In this document: positions 53,678 through 61,089 of the stretch, piece after piece
Layout: each line of letters starts with the position of its first letter
Position numbering within the stretch: the first letter of the stretch is position 1
Source of the DNA: an uncultured Dehalococcoidia bacterium
Lineage (GTDB): Bacteria > Chloroflexota > Dehalococcoidia > Dehalococcoidales > UBA1222
Assembly: GCA_903844845.1 (NCBI GenBank)
Contig: CAIMVG010000020.1
Span: forward strand, 92,601-156,600
Reading direction: 5' to 3'
Length of the DNA: 64,000 bases
The notes under the pieces: model-generated
The model's database searches: none
What the model was told of the DNA's origin: nothing
What the model saw: the letters and a program-made list of their open reading frames with translations, nothing else
Translations under genes and position numbers: made by a program

Positions 53678-54169
53678 TTAGTTAGGAAACCGTAAGGTCA
53701 AAAGCTGAAGGTAGGGCACTATCACCACATCGAAAAATACCACTCCAGCCACCAGTCCTCCAATATAGATAATACCCGAGAGACGGCCTTCTCCTGCCAT
53801 AACATGCTGCCTAAATGGGCATCCCTCTGCCATTACCGAAAAATACGCCATAAAGAATGCCCCGACAGCACTCAGGGGGATGAGGATCGAAGGCGTAACA
53901 TTAAGACCATCCTTAAGCATTGGCATAAACTGCCATTTGCCCGGGGTAAAACTGGATAAACTCCCTCCGAGTTTGTTAACCAGTGTGAAACCGATGACGC
54001 CTCCGACGACGATTCCAATAAGACCTTTTAGCCGGTAACTGTCTTTTACGAAGAAAAAATCGCGGATCCCAGAGATAGTGCAGAAACGCGATCTCTGGCC
54101 CAAATACCCAACGATAGTGCCGATGAATAGTGTGGCTATCCCTATTTTCCAGGCAGCAATTCCTGTCAT
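53678..54169 (-). CDS. YeeE/YedE-type sulfur (thiosulfate) transport protein, half 2
   Basis: A 163-residue membrane protein with about four helices and the family cysteine motifs QRSRFCTISGIRD (near residue 28) and MAEGCPFRQHVMAGEG (near 117). In YeeE these cysteines pass thiosulfate through the membrane. Its ATG overlaps the preceding stop (TAATG), so it is coupled to the other half, and the two probably form one transporter. YedE relatives have also been linked to selenium metabolism. Confidence 0.85.
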   Translation of the reverse strand: MTGIAAWKIGIATLFIGTIVGYLGQRSRFCTISGIRDFFFVKDSYRLKGLIGIVVGGVIGFTLVNKLGGSLSSFTPGKWQFMPMLKDGLNVTPSILIPLSAVGAFFMAYFSVMAEGCPFRQHVMAGEGRLSGIIYIGGLVAGVVFFDVVIVPYLQLLTLRFPN

Positions 54170-54702
54170 TATGCCCTCCTAACCTTCCATTTTATGTAAA
54201 GACAGGCGACTATCACACCCAGGACGATCATCCCGAGCATGAGGATTGCGAAAAACATCCCGTATGAAGCCAGAATAGCTGTCCGAATCGGGCAGGAACC
54301 CCATAGTAAACCAAAATTGATAATCAAAAACCCGAGAATAAATGCCAACACGTTATCTCGCACCGGTCCGGGGCGCAGTTTAAATTCCTTATTTTTGACG
54401 GCCGCAATGAAAGATCCTATAACGAATCCGACGGATGTCAGTACTGGAACGGTGACAAAGATACTGTGGATGGTGAACTTTGTTCCGAAGATATTATTGA
54501 CCAGCCAGTTAACGATATTGGCTGGATGTGAAATACCGCAGATCCCATCCCCAGCAGGTGGCTGCAAACCAAAGTAACCCTGTACAACTGCAGCAAGGAC
54601 CCCCATCGTGATACCAGTGATGAGAGCCATATTGCCGCTCAATTTAAAACTTGGCTTCCATCTTGTTGGCTTTGCAGCCGCTGTCGCTTCTCCCTCTACC
54701 AT
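54169..54702 (-). CDS. YeeE/YedE-type sulfur (thiosulfate) transport protein, half 1
   Basis: A 177-residue membrane protein with about four helices and the motifs GICGISHPANIVNW (near residue 52) and LLWGSCPIRTAILASYG (near 138). It is the N-terminal half counterpart of a full-length YeeE. It lies 50 nt after the kinase-like gene in the same transcription unit, which links transport to that module. Confidence 0.85.
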   Translation of the reverse strand: MVEGEATAAAKPTRWKPSFKLSGNMALITGITMGVLAAVVQGYFGLQPPAGDGICGISHPANIVNWLVNNIFGTKFTIHSIFVTVPVLTSVGFVIGSFIAAVKNKEFKLRPGPVRDNVLAFILGFLIINFGLLWGSCPIRTAILASYGMFFAILMLGMIVLGVIVACLYIKWKVRRA

Positions 54703-54752
54703 TTCAAGTCCTCCTTGTACCCGCCGATTTAATGACTCAGTCCTTCTGCTAT

Positions 54753-55625
54753 CTATTTTTTACCGATGATCTTTTTTACAGCTTCAGGAATGAAAGGAAT
54801 AAATTGGGCTATTGTTGTGGCAGGGGTGGGACGAGCCAATTCTCCAGCCGTGCGGTTGATCTTGCTGGCCGCGATACAGGCCTCAACCACATCCATACCG
54901 CTGGAAATTAGGGCAGATACTACTCCTGTAATCGTATCCCCGGTTCCGCCGATAGGTTCGAGCGCTGGGATATTGGGCTCTTTTATCACGGCAACTACCT
55001 TGCCGTTGACAATGACATGGTCTGTAGGGGCCTTGACAATCATATACTGGGGCGCGTCCCCGTGGGCATAAGCCTCCTGGCTCAACCTCGGAACTTCTGT
55101 TTGGTCGACATCAAAGATAAAATGTTGAACATAGGCCGGATGGGCCGCATCCGGATCAGCCAGGAAACTTAATTCTCCCGGGTCAGGAGTGAACAGATCG
55201 AATTTCGGCGCCAGTTTAACCGCTTTGGCGTTAAGCAATGCGCCGGCGTCTGCAATAAGAAAAGGCCGTTTCTCCATTTTGTGAGCCGCATTTATGAAAT
55301 TGATGAAGGGATCACGAGTCGGCAAGATGTAGTGCAGTGTCACAACGCTGGGGGAAAGCTTAGCGATTTCTTCTGTAAGATATCTGAGGAGTTTCATAGT
55401 CCCCTCACCCATACCGGTGTCACCCACCACGGCTGCGTTTGGCCCGGGAATCCCTAGTGCCTGGCAGGTTGCAGAAGCGGCTGAAATCATCGCAGCAGTA
55501 CCCAACGTCACATACTGCCCTTCGAGTGTATAATCCCCGATAGTGAGCTTGTCAGGTTGATAATTCACTGTGCCGTAAGTCAGGGGCAGAGTTTCGATAG
55601 GTATTGTTCCGACTAAGAGTAACAT
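54753..55625 (-). CDS. YjeF-C/sugar-kinase-like protein, paralogue 1
   Basis: A 290-residue ribokinase-fold protein related to the ADP/ATP-dependent NAD(P)H-hydrate dehydratase domain and PfkB kinases. It has ADAGALLNAKAV (near 125), the FTPDPGELSFL segment (family LTPHPGE type) and the phosphate-binding EPIGGTGDTITG (near 230) with the catalytic aspartate. It starts LLLVGTIPIETLPLTYG, a beginning shared with the 58801-59685 protein but not with NnrD. It directly follows a DUF3343-type gene, as its paralogue does. I infer a dedicated kinase or nucleotide-binding partner of the Se/S carrier; the substrate is unknown. Confidence 0.75.
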   Translation of the reverse strand: MLLLVGTIPIETLPLTYGTVNYQPDKLTIGDYTLEGQYVTLGTAAMISAASATCQALGIPGPNAAVVGDTGMGEGTMKLLRYLTEEIAKLSPSVVTLHYILPTRDPFINFINAAHKMEKRPFLIADAGALLNAKAVKLAPKFDLFTPDPGELSFLADPDAAHPAYVQHFIFDVDQTEVPRLSQEAYAHGDAPQYMIVKAPTDHVIVNGKVVAVIKEPNIPALEPIGGTGDTITGVVSALISSGMDVVEACIAASKINRTAGELARPTPATTIAQFIPFIPEAVKKIIGKK

Positions 55626-55627
55626 CT

Positions 55628-56170
55628 CTATTTCCCCTTTTTGCCTGAGTCTTTTTTATAAATCGCGAGCGCTTTGTCGTACGCATGCTCAAGAGTATAT
55701 GCACATACCGTTTTACCGAGCGCACGCGGACGTGGCCCCTCGCCGATGATGGTTCCGTAAAGTTTCATACCAAGGAATGGGATATCGGGGCACCCGCCTC
55801 CGGAAATATTGACAATCATACCGTTACTCTTCTTATAGGTGATTTTCATGTTTCCGCAACGGACCATAACGTACTCGCCGTAATCCACGGTTTTGATAAG
55901 CTTGGTGAGATAAACAGGGATAAGCTTAGCGCCCTTCGGCATAAAAAGAATATCCAAAATCATAACGCCTTTTTCTATTAGGACGTTTTCTGCCGCATCG
56001 ACATCGGTGGCGTCCACCTCAACAGCCAGGTCGCACCCCGTGCGGTATTCTACCGGAGGCGCAACCTCCCGCACCTTGAAACCTGCTGCCTCGAGAACCG
56101 GCTTGGCCCTCATCGCGTGATAAATATAGTCGAAAACCACCAGGGCTTTGTCTTTTTCTTCTTCGGGCAA
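55628..56170 (-). CDS. DUF3343-like (putative Se/S carrier) protein with Cys-containing C-terminal domain, paralogue 1
   Basis: A 180-residue protein. The N-terminal half matches the DUF3343 putative Se/S carrier fold (VVFDYIYHAMRAKPVLEAAG then PPVEYRTGCDLAVEV, C46). The C-terminal half has NMKITYKKSNG and the striking VNISGGGCPDIPFL (C127), then KTVCAYTLEHAYDKAL (C156). All three cysteines are conserved in the 59682-60221 paralogue (C52, C129, C158). The TTG start has GGGAGGTAA upstream. It heads the operon DUF3343, kinase-like, YeeE, YeeE. Confidence 0.75.
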   Translation of the reverse strand: MPEEEKDKALVVFDYIYHAMRAKPVLEAAGFKVREVAPPVEYRTGCDLAVEVDATDVDAAENVLIEKGVMILDILFMPKGAKLIPVYLTKLIKTVDYGEYVMVRCGNMKITYKKSNGMIVNISGGGCPDIPFLGMKLYGTIIGEGPRPRALGKTVCAYTLEHAYDKALAIYKKDSGKKGK

Positions 56171-56216
56171 TTTAGTTACCTCCCGGTCGATTTATGGCTG
56201 TGAATTAGCCGAAGTA

Positions 56217-56245
56217 AGTTTAAAACTTGTATCAAGACATGTCAA
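56217..56245 (-). promoter_or_regulatory. promoter of DUF3343-kinase-YeeE operon
   Basis: On the minus strand TTGACA (56245-56240), a 17-bp spacer and TAAACT (56222-56217). It lies about 50 nt before the TTG start of the DUF3343 gene. Confidence 0.55.
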
Positions 56246-56332
56246 TACTAAACACCCTCGTAAAAGCTTTATATTGCCTATCTCCTATGATATGCTTTAC
56301 TCGCTTGAACGTTCTCCTTTAAGGAGGGGCCT

Positions 56333-56713
56333 GTGCATCCTGATGACCTTTTATACAGCTCTGGCCACGTCTGGTGTAAAAAAGAACCGGACGGAAACAT
56401 CCGCTTGGGAATGACGTACCACTATCAGGAACAACTGAAAAACATCGTCTACGTAGATTTTGTGAAAACGGGAACCGTTTTAAAACGAGAGGATCCTTTC
56501 GCCTCGTTTGAGTCTTCAAAAACCGCATCCGAAATGGCCTGCCCTGTCAGCGGTACACTCGTTGCCACGAACCCCCTAGCGGTGGAAAAACCGGGTTTAG
56601 TCAACAAGGACCCCTACGGGCAGGGATGGATGGCGATCATCAAACCGGATGATCCTGACGAACTGAAAAACCTTCTTTCAGCTAAAAAATATATCGAAAT
56701 GATTCAAAGGTAA
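56333..56713 (+). CDS. gcvH: GcvH-like lipoyl-carrier protein
   Basis: A 126-residue lipoyl-domain protein with the glycine-cleavage H pattern: DDLLYSSGHVWCKKE, IVYVDFVKTGTVLKRED, FESSKTASEM (lipoyl lysine K63), CPVSGTLVATN and DPYGQGWMAIIKPD. No glycine decarboxylase (GcvP) or GcvT gene is nearby; instead it is followed 8 nt later by dihydrolipoamide dehydrogenase and flanked by sulfur-relay genes. H-like lipoyl proteins are known to serve sulfur oxidation in some bacteria, so a sulfur role is possible. GTG start with AAGGAGG upstream. Confidence 0.85.
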   Translation: MHPDDLLYSSGHVWCKKEPDGNIRLGMTYHYQEQLKNIVYVDFVKTGTVLKREDPFASFESSKTASEMACPVSGTLVATNPLAVEKPGLVNKDPYGQGWMAIIKPDDPDELKNLLSAKKYIEMIQR

Positions 56714-56721
56714 CCTTATTT

Positions 56722-58101
56722 ATGCCCGACTTAACAGGTGATATCACAATCATCGGCGGAGGACCGGCTGGATACAGTGCTGCACTTCGGGCATCTAAAC
56801 TCGGGGCGTCGGTCATATTGGTAGAAAAAAACAAAATCGGCGGTGCCTGTCTTAACAATGCATGCATACCAACGAAAACCCTGCTCCATTCGCTTTCATT
56901 ATTACAGTCGATAAACGACGCATCGACCTTTGGAATCGCCGCCGACCGGGCAGTCATCGACTTTGCCGGCCTACGTAATTATAAGAATAAAATTTTGTCT
57001 CTTATGAACAACGGGGTTCAGGCGCTAATGCAGGAGGCTGGAGTCGTTGTTTTGCTCGGTTCGGCAAGAGTACTCTCTCCGCGCTGCGTTGAAATTCTTC
57101 CGGATAATGAACCACCACAGTCGATCAAGTCAGAGAGCATAATTATCGCGACAGGATCAGTTCCGGCCAAATTGAGTATTCCCGGGTTTGACGACCCCGA
57201 CATCCTATACTCAAACGATATTCTCAAGATCTCGCACATCCCTGATAGCCTGATAATCGTGGGCGGTGGTGCCGTGGGCGTCGAACTGGCTTCAATTATG
57301 AACGGCCTGGGTTGCAGGGTTTCTATTCTCGAAAGCATGCCGCGGATACTTCCCCGCGAAGATCAGGAAACCGCACTGGTTTTCGAACGGGCGTTGAGAA
57401 AAAGCGGGATTAAAATCTATCCTGGGGCCGAAATAATCAGTCTGGAAACGATCGATAATTCAAGGCGGGTCCGATTCACTTGTACCAACTCCGTGGAAAT
57501 ACTGGAAGCCGAATCCGTTTGTGTAGCTACGGGACAACAGCCGTTTTTCGAAGGACTCGGGCTCGCCGAGTGCTCTGTAAGGAGTACATCTCGCGGAATA
57601 GGTGTCGATAAGCACATGCGCACAACGGCGCCCGGAATATTCGCGGCGGGCGATGTTACAGGGAACCTCATGCTCGCCTATGTCGCGATGGCCGAAGGCC
57701 GCGTCGCCGCTGAGAATGCGTCAGGGCGCGATACCGTGATGGAGTATACCGCTATTCCGCATTGTGTATATGGCACTACGGTCGAATTAGCTTCAGTCGG
57801 GATCTCGGAGAGCCAAGCTATCATCGACGCACTTCCGGTGACGGTGTTAAGGTCCACAATGGGGGCAAACGCTTCGGCTGCGATTCTCGGTGAAAGGCGC
57901 GGGCTGGTTAAAATCTTAGCTGGCGAAAACGGGAGGATACTCGGTGTGCACATGGTAGGTACAGGCGTTTCGAACCTGATAGCGGAGTGCGCTCTCGCCA
58001 TAAAGCTCGGCGCCGGCATCGATGACTTGAGACATACACTTCACCCTCATCCCACTTTATCCGAATCGGTTTGGGATGCGTCATTGGGCGATAATAATTA
58101 G
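56722..58101 (+). CDS. lpdA: dihydrolipoamide dehydrogenase
   Basis: A 459-residue FAD/NAD disulfide oxidoreductase. It has an FAD motif GGGPAGYSAAL (12-22), a redox pair in GGACLNNACIPTK (C43, C48), an NAD motif VGGGAVGVE (near 180), GIFAAGDVTG (near 312) and the C-terminal His-Glu dyad HPHPTLSE. It would reoxidise the lipoyl group of the adjacent GcvH-like protein. No 2-oxoacid dehydrogenase genes are nearby. Confidence 0.92.
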   Translation: MPDLTGDITIIGGGPAGYSAALRASKLGASVILVEKNKIGGACLNNACIPTKTLLHSLSLLQSINDASTFGIAADRAVIDFAGLRNYKNKILSLMNNGVQALMQEAGVVVLLGSARVLSPRCVEILPDNEPPQSIKSESIIIATGSVPAKLSIPGFDDPDILYSNDILKISHIPDSLIIVGGGAVGVELASIMNGLGCRVSILESMPRILPREDQETALVFERALRKSGIKIYPGAEIISLETIDNSRRVRFTCTNSVEILEAESVCVATGQQPFFEGLGLAECSVRSTSRGIGVDKHMRTTAPGIFAAGDVTGNLMLAYVAMAEGRVAAENASGRDTVMEYTAIPHCVYGTTVELASVGISESQAIIDALPVTVLRSTMGANASAAILGERRGLVKILAGENGRILGVHMVGTGVSNLIAECALAIKLGAGIDDLRHTLHPHPTLSESVWDASLGDNN

Positions 58102-58168
58102 CCCCGGGAAGACGCAAGTTTTCCAAGGTGCTCCTACCCCGGGGCAAAAAATCCGAGATTGCTCCAGT

Positions 58169-58768
58169 TCAGATTTTGATGACTTTCCCGGCTTCCAGCA
58201 GGTTGTTGACTATGTCGTACATATTGCCCGCGATGCCAAACTTCAGCTTGTCCAGAATGCCGTAGTAATTCAGGCACGTGCCGCATGAGATTATCTGTAC
58301 ACCATCTTCGGTCAGTGCGGCCAGGCTGTCTAGTACATCCGAACCCTCGGTTGTAAGTTTGACGGCATTATTGATGAACATGATTTTCTCTGGCTTTGGC
58401 TCTGAATCGTGGAGGGTATTGAGAAAAGCCTTCATTAAAATCCCTCCGAGCCTCTCTTCTCCCACTCCCAACTGATCGGTAGTAATAAATACCACCAACC
58501 CACCAGTAGTCGGAACGCTTCCAACCTCTGTGGTTTTCTTGGCTGCTACGGGACTACGGGTAACATGCATGTTCCACAAACCCCCGCCCTTATCTTCTAT
58601 CTCAACTTTGTGCCCTTGGCTTTGCACGAAACGTCGGACGTTGTCGCGGCTTACGATATTGTCAACCAACACATCGAATTTGTCGTCGGTCGACTTTTCC
58701 ATGGCTTTTTTTGTGTTGACCACCGGCAACGGACACGTCTGTTTACGACAATCCAGTTCTGTTACCAT
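58169..58768 (-). CDS. yedF: YedF: TusA-like plus DsrE-like sulfur/selenium relay protein
   Basis: A 199-residue protein with an N-terminal TusA-like domain (LDCRKQTCPLPVV, C7 and C12) and a C-terminal DsrE-like domain ending in the YedF signature IISCGTCLNYY (C162, C165) and GNMYDIVNNLLEAGKVIKI. YedF is repeatedly found with selenium metabolism genes. I start at the ATG at 58768, with AAGGAG upstream. It follows the second kinase-like gene on the minus strand with a 32-nt gap and is probably in its operon. Confidence 0.88.
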   Translation of the reverse strand: MVTELDCRKQTCPLPVVNTKKAMEKSTDDKFDVLVDNIVSRDNVRRFVQSQGHKVEIEDKGGGLWNMHVTRSPVAAKKTTEVGSVPTTGGLVVFITTDQLGVGEERLGGILMKAFLNTLHDSEPKPEKIMFINNAVKLTTEGSDVLDSLAALTEDGVQIISCGTCLNYYGILDKLKFGIAGNMYDIVNNLLEAGKVIKI

Positions 58769-58800
58769 TTTCTTCTCCTTCGAGCTACTCCTTACCTGCA

Positions 58801-59685
58801 TTATCCGTTATAACAAATGCCGCTCCATGCGCAGTAATTATTCTTAGCCACCTCGGGAAACCGGTCAATAATCTCTTTAACTTTTGTGGCTGGTGTTGGT
58901 TGGGCTAACACACCTGCCATACGATTGGTCCGGCAGGCGAAAATAGCCGCATCCTTGGGATCCAAGCCAGCAAAAACCAGCCCTGAAACAAGCCCGGTAA
59001 TCGTATCCCCGGTCCCACCGATAGGCTCCAGCGTAGGTACATTGGGTTCGATGATGGTTGCAACGATTTGCCCATTCACAGCGACATAGTCGGTTTTACC
59101 TTTTACCAGAAGTAGCTTAGCGGCGCTTTTGTTTTTAAAAGCATCCGTTATCTGGCCGGGAATTTTATCTGCATCACAATCGAACAAATGATGTGAAATA
59201 TAGGCTGGATGAGTAGCCTGCGGATCTGCCAAAAAAGCTATTTCCGAAGGGTCAGGTGTGAAAATGTCGAATTCACCGGCAAGCCCGGCCCCTTTGGCAG
59301 CGTACATAGCACCCGCATCCGCAATCATAAAAGGTCGTTTTTCACACCCTTTTATCGTGTCACAAAGTTTTTTCAAAAGAGCCATTATGGGCAAGCTGTA
59401 ATGCATGGTCAACACTTCAGGCTTCATTTCAACTATGTGGTCCGTAAGGTATTTATATAGGTCCCGAGTTCCCTTGCCGTCGCCGATATCTCCTGCGACC
59501 AAAACATACGGGGATTCAATTTTAAAGTAGTTGGTGATAGCCAGCGCTGCGCTGATCATGGCTCCCGTGCCCTGGGTCCGAGAAAAACGCCTGCCATCGG
59601 CAACGAGATTGTCACCTTCCTGCCTAACCTGACCGTAGGTCAGCGGCAGGTTTTTATCCGGGACAGTACCAAAAAGCAGAATCAT
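58801..59685 (-). CDS. YjeF-C/sugar-kinase-like protein, paralogue 2
   Basis: A 294-residue paralogue of the 54753-55625 protein: same opening (ILLFGTVPDKNLPLTYGQV), VAGDIGDGKGT loop, IADAGAMYAAKG, FTPDPSEIAFLADP, and the phosphate loop EPIGGTGDTITG. Both paralogues keep the catalytic aspartate. The ATG overlaps the stop of the DUF3343-type gene (ATGA), so the pair is translationally coupled. Confidence 0.75.
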   Translation of the reverse strand: MILLFGTVPDKNLPLTYGQVRQEGDNLVADGRRFSRTQGTGAMISAALAITNYFKIESPYVLVAGDIGDGKGTRDLYKYLTDHIVEMKPEVLTMHYSLPIMALLKKLCDTIKGCEKRPFMIADAGAMYAAKGAGLAGEFDIFTPDPSEIAFLADPQATHPAYISHHLFDCDADKIPGQITDAFKNKSAAKLLLVKGKTDYVAVNGQIVATIIEPNVPTLEPIGGTGDTITGLVSGLVFAGLDPKDAAIFACRTNRMAGVLAQPTPATKVKEIIDRFPEVAKNNYCAWSGICYNG

Positions 59686-60221
59686 GAACGGCTGCCTCCA
59701 CTAAAGATGACCAGCGCTTCTTCATAGGCACGCTCGAGCATTGTCGCACACAGCGTATAACCCAATTCATTGGGATGCGGAGCTAGTGTGAGGGCCTTGT
59801 CCACCATCTCCGCATTCAAGTACGGAATATCGGGGCACCCGCCTCCTGAAATGTTAACGATTATCCCGCTATCTTTCTCGAAAGATATCTTCATGTTACC
59901 CGCCTTGACCATCACCCACTTGCCGAAATCAGTTACTTTAACGATATCGCACATCTGAGGCGCATTTTTCGACAGCGGTAAAAATCGGACAAAGGGGACA
60001 TCTTTTTCTTTGAAAAGGCGTTCAATGCCGGCTTGCTCCACGAGATTGAATTCCAACGCAAGGTCGCAGCCCATGCGCAGTTCCGGCGGTGGAGCCACGA
60101 GCTTAACTTCATGGTCGGACGCGCGTATCGTCCGCTCACCTTTCATTGCGCCTGCAACATCATGAAAGATGATGATGCCGTCGCCCGTAAACTTGATTCT
60201 ATCCGGTTTCACATTTTCCAC
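59682..60221 (-). CDS. DUF3343-like (putative Se/S carrier) protein, paralogue 2
   Basis: A 179-residue protein with the same two-part design as paralogue 1: PPPELRMGCDLALEF (C52), then MKISFEKDSGIIVNISGGGC (C129 of CPDIPYL) and YTLCATMLERAYEEAL (C158). It adds C91. The GTG start at 60221 is preceded by GCGGGGTGA. It heads the operon DUF3343, kinase-like, YedF under a consensus promoter. Confidence 0.75.
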   Translation of the reverse strand: MENVKPDRIKFTGDGIIIFHDVAGAMKGERTIRASDHEVKLVAPPPELRMGCDLALEFNLVEQAGIERLFKEKDVPFVRFLPLSKNAPQMCDIVKVTDFGKWVMVKAGNMKISFEKDSGIIVNISGGGCPDIPYLNAEMVDKALTLAPHPNELGYTLCATMLERAYEEALVIFSGGSRS

Positions 60222-60392
60222 TTGGTCACCCCGCTAATATTTATTCCGATTATTCTACGTGATTTTTTCACGCATCACAAAACCCAGCATTACACAGAAT
60301 GGCAATCCACCGACAATAGCCCAAGCGGCGTTCTGCCCATTAGTTTAGAAATTATTCGACGTGACTATAAATGCATGTTTATTACAATATAA

Positions 60393-60421
60393 ATTATATG
60401 GATGACAAAGGTTGAAGTCAA
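60393..60421 (-). promoter_or_regulatory. promoter of DUF3343(2)-kinase(2)-yedF operon
   Basis: On the minus strand TTGACT (60421-60416), a 17-bp spacer and perfect TATAAT (60398-60393). It predicts a 5' leader of about 165 nt. Its -35 element is 25 bp from that of the divergent tusA promoter, so both could share one regulator site. Confidence 0.8.
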
Positions 60422-60446
60422 TGCTATTTAGCACATTTATTCACAC

Positions 60447-60475
60447 TTGACACATTCTAATCCGCGCGTTAGATT
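60447..60475 (+). promoter_or_regulatory. promoter of tusA
   Basis: TTGACA (60447-60452), a 17-bp spacer and TAGATT (60470-60475). Transcription would start near 60482, 23 nt before the tusA ATG. Confidence 0.75.
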
Positions 60476-60504
60476 TAGTATGAACACCATAAGAGAGGTG
60501 ATTT

Positions 60505-60795
60505 ATGGCTGAATCAACAGCAGTTGCATCACTGGATACCCGGGGCAAAATTTGCCCGGTACCCAATATCATGATCAAAGATAAACTGCCTGAAATAAAA
60601 CCGGGTGAAATCCTTGAAGTAGTTGGCGACACTCTCAACAAACGCAACATGGAAAGGTTCGTGAGGATGAGGGGCCATGAACTCGTCAGTTCCACTGTCG
60701 AAGGAGACATTTTTAAAATGCTCGTCAGAAAGGCTGAACACGAACGAACGGATATCCCCCTCAGCCAATGCACACTCTTACGACCTCAATCCTGA
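60505..60795 (+). CDS. tusA: TusA-family sulfurtransferase
   Basis: A 96-residue sulfur-carrier protein with the SirA/TusA signature LDTRGKICPVPNIMIKDKL (Cys17 in the CPxP motif) and GEILEVVGDTLNKRNMERF. It would accept persulfide sulfur on Cys17 and hand it on. It is divergent from the second DUF3343 module. SD AGAGAGG lies upstream of the ATG. Confidence 0.9.
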   Translation: MAESTAVASLDTRGKICPVPNIMIKDKLPEIKPGEILEVVGDTLNKRNMERFVRMRGHELVSSTVEGDIFKMLVRKAEHERTDIPLSQCTLLRPQS

Positions 60796-61089
60796 TACAC
60801 AAGGAGTAGCACGACCGGCAGTTCTTCTGTTTGGGTCACGAGAAATGATGGCCCGGCGAATCTGTCTCCATTCCAGTATCACCTTGAGGGACTATTGCCG
60901 AATTTCACCATATAGTCACTGCTTCCTCAATTCATTGTTATGCAATCTTGGCCCACCAGTATGACCCAGCATAATAAGCTATTCTCAGGGGTGACTCTTA
61001 CTCCTGCAAATACTCGATTACTCGATTCTGTTTGTATTTATTGTTCTATAATACCAGGCAGTAGAATGACCCATTCTGTTGGAGGACAT

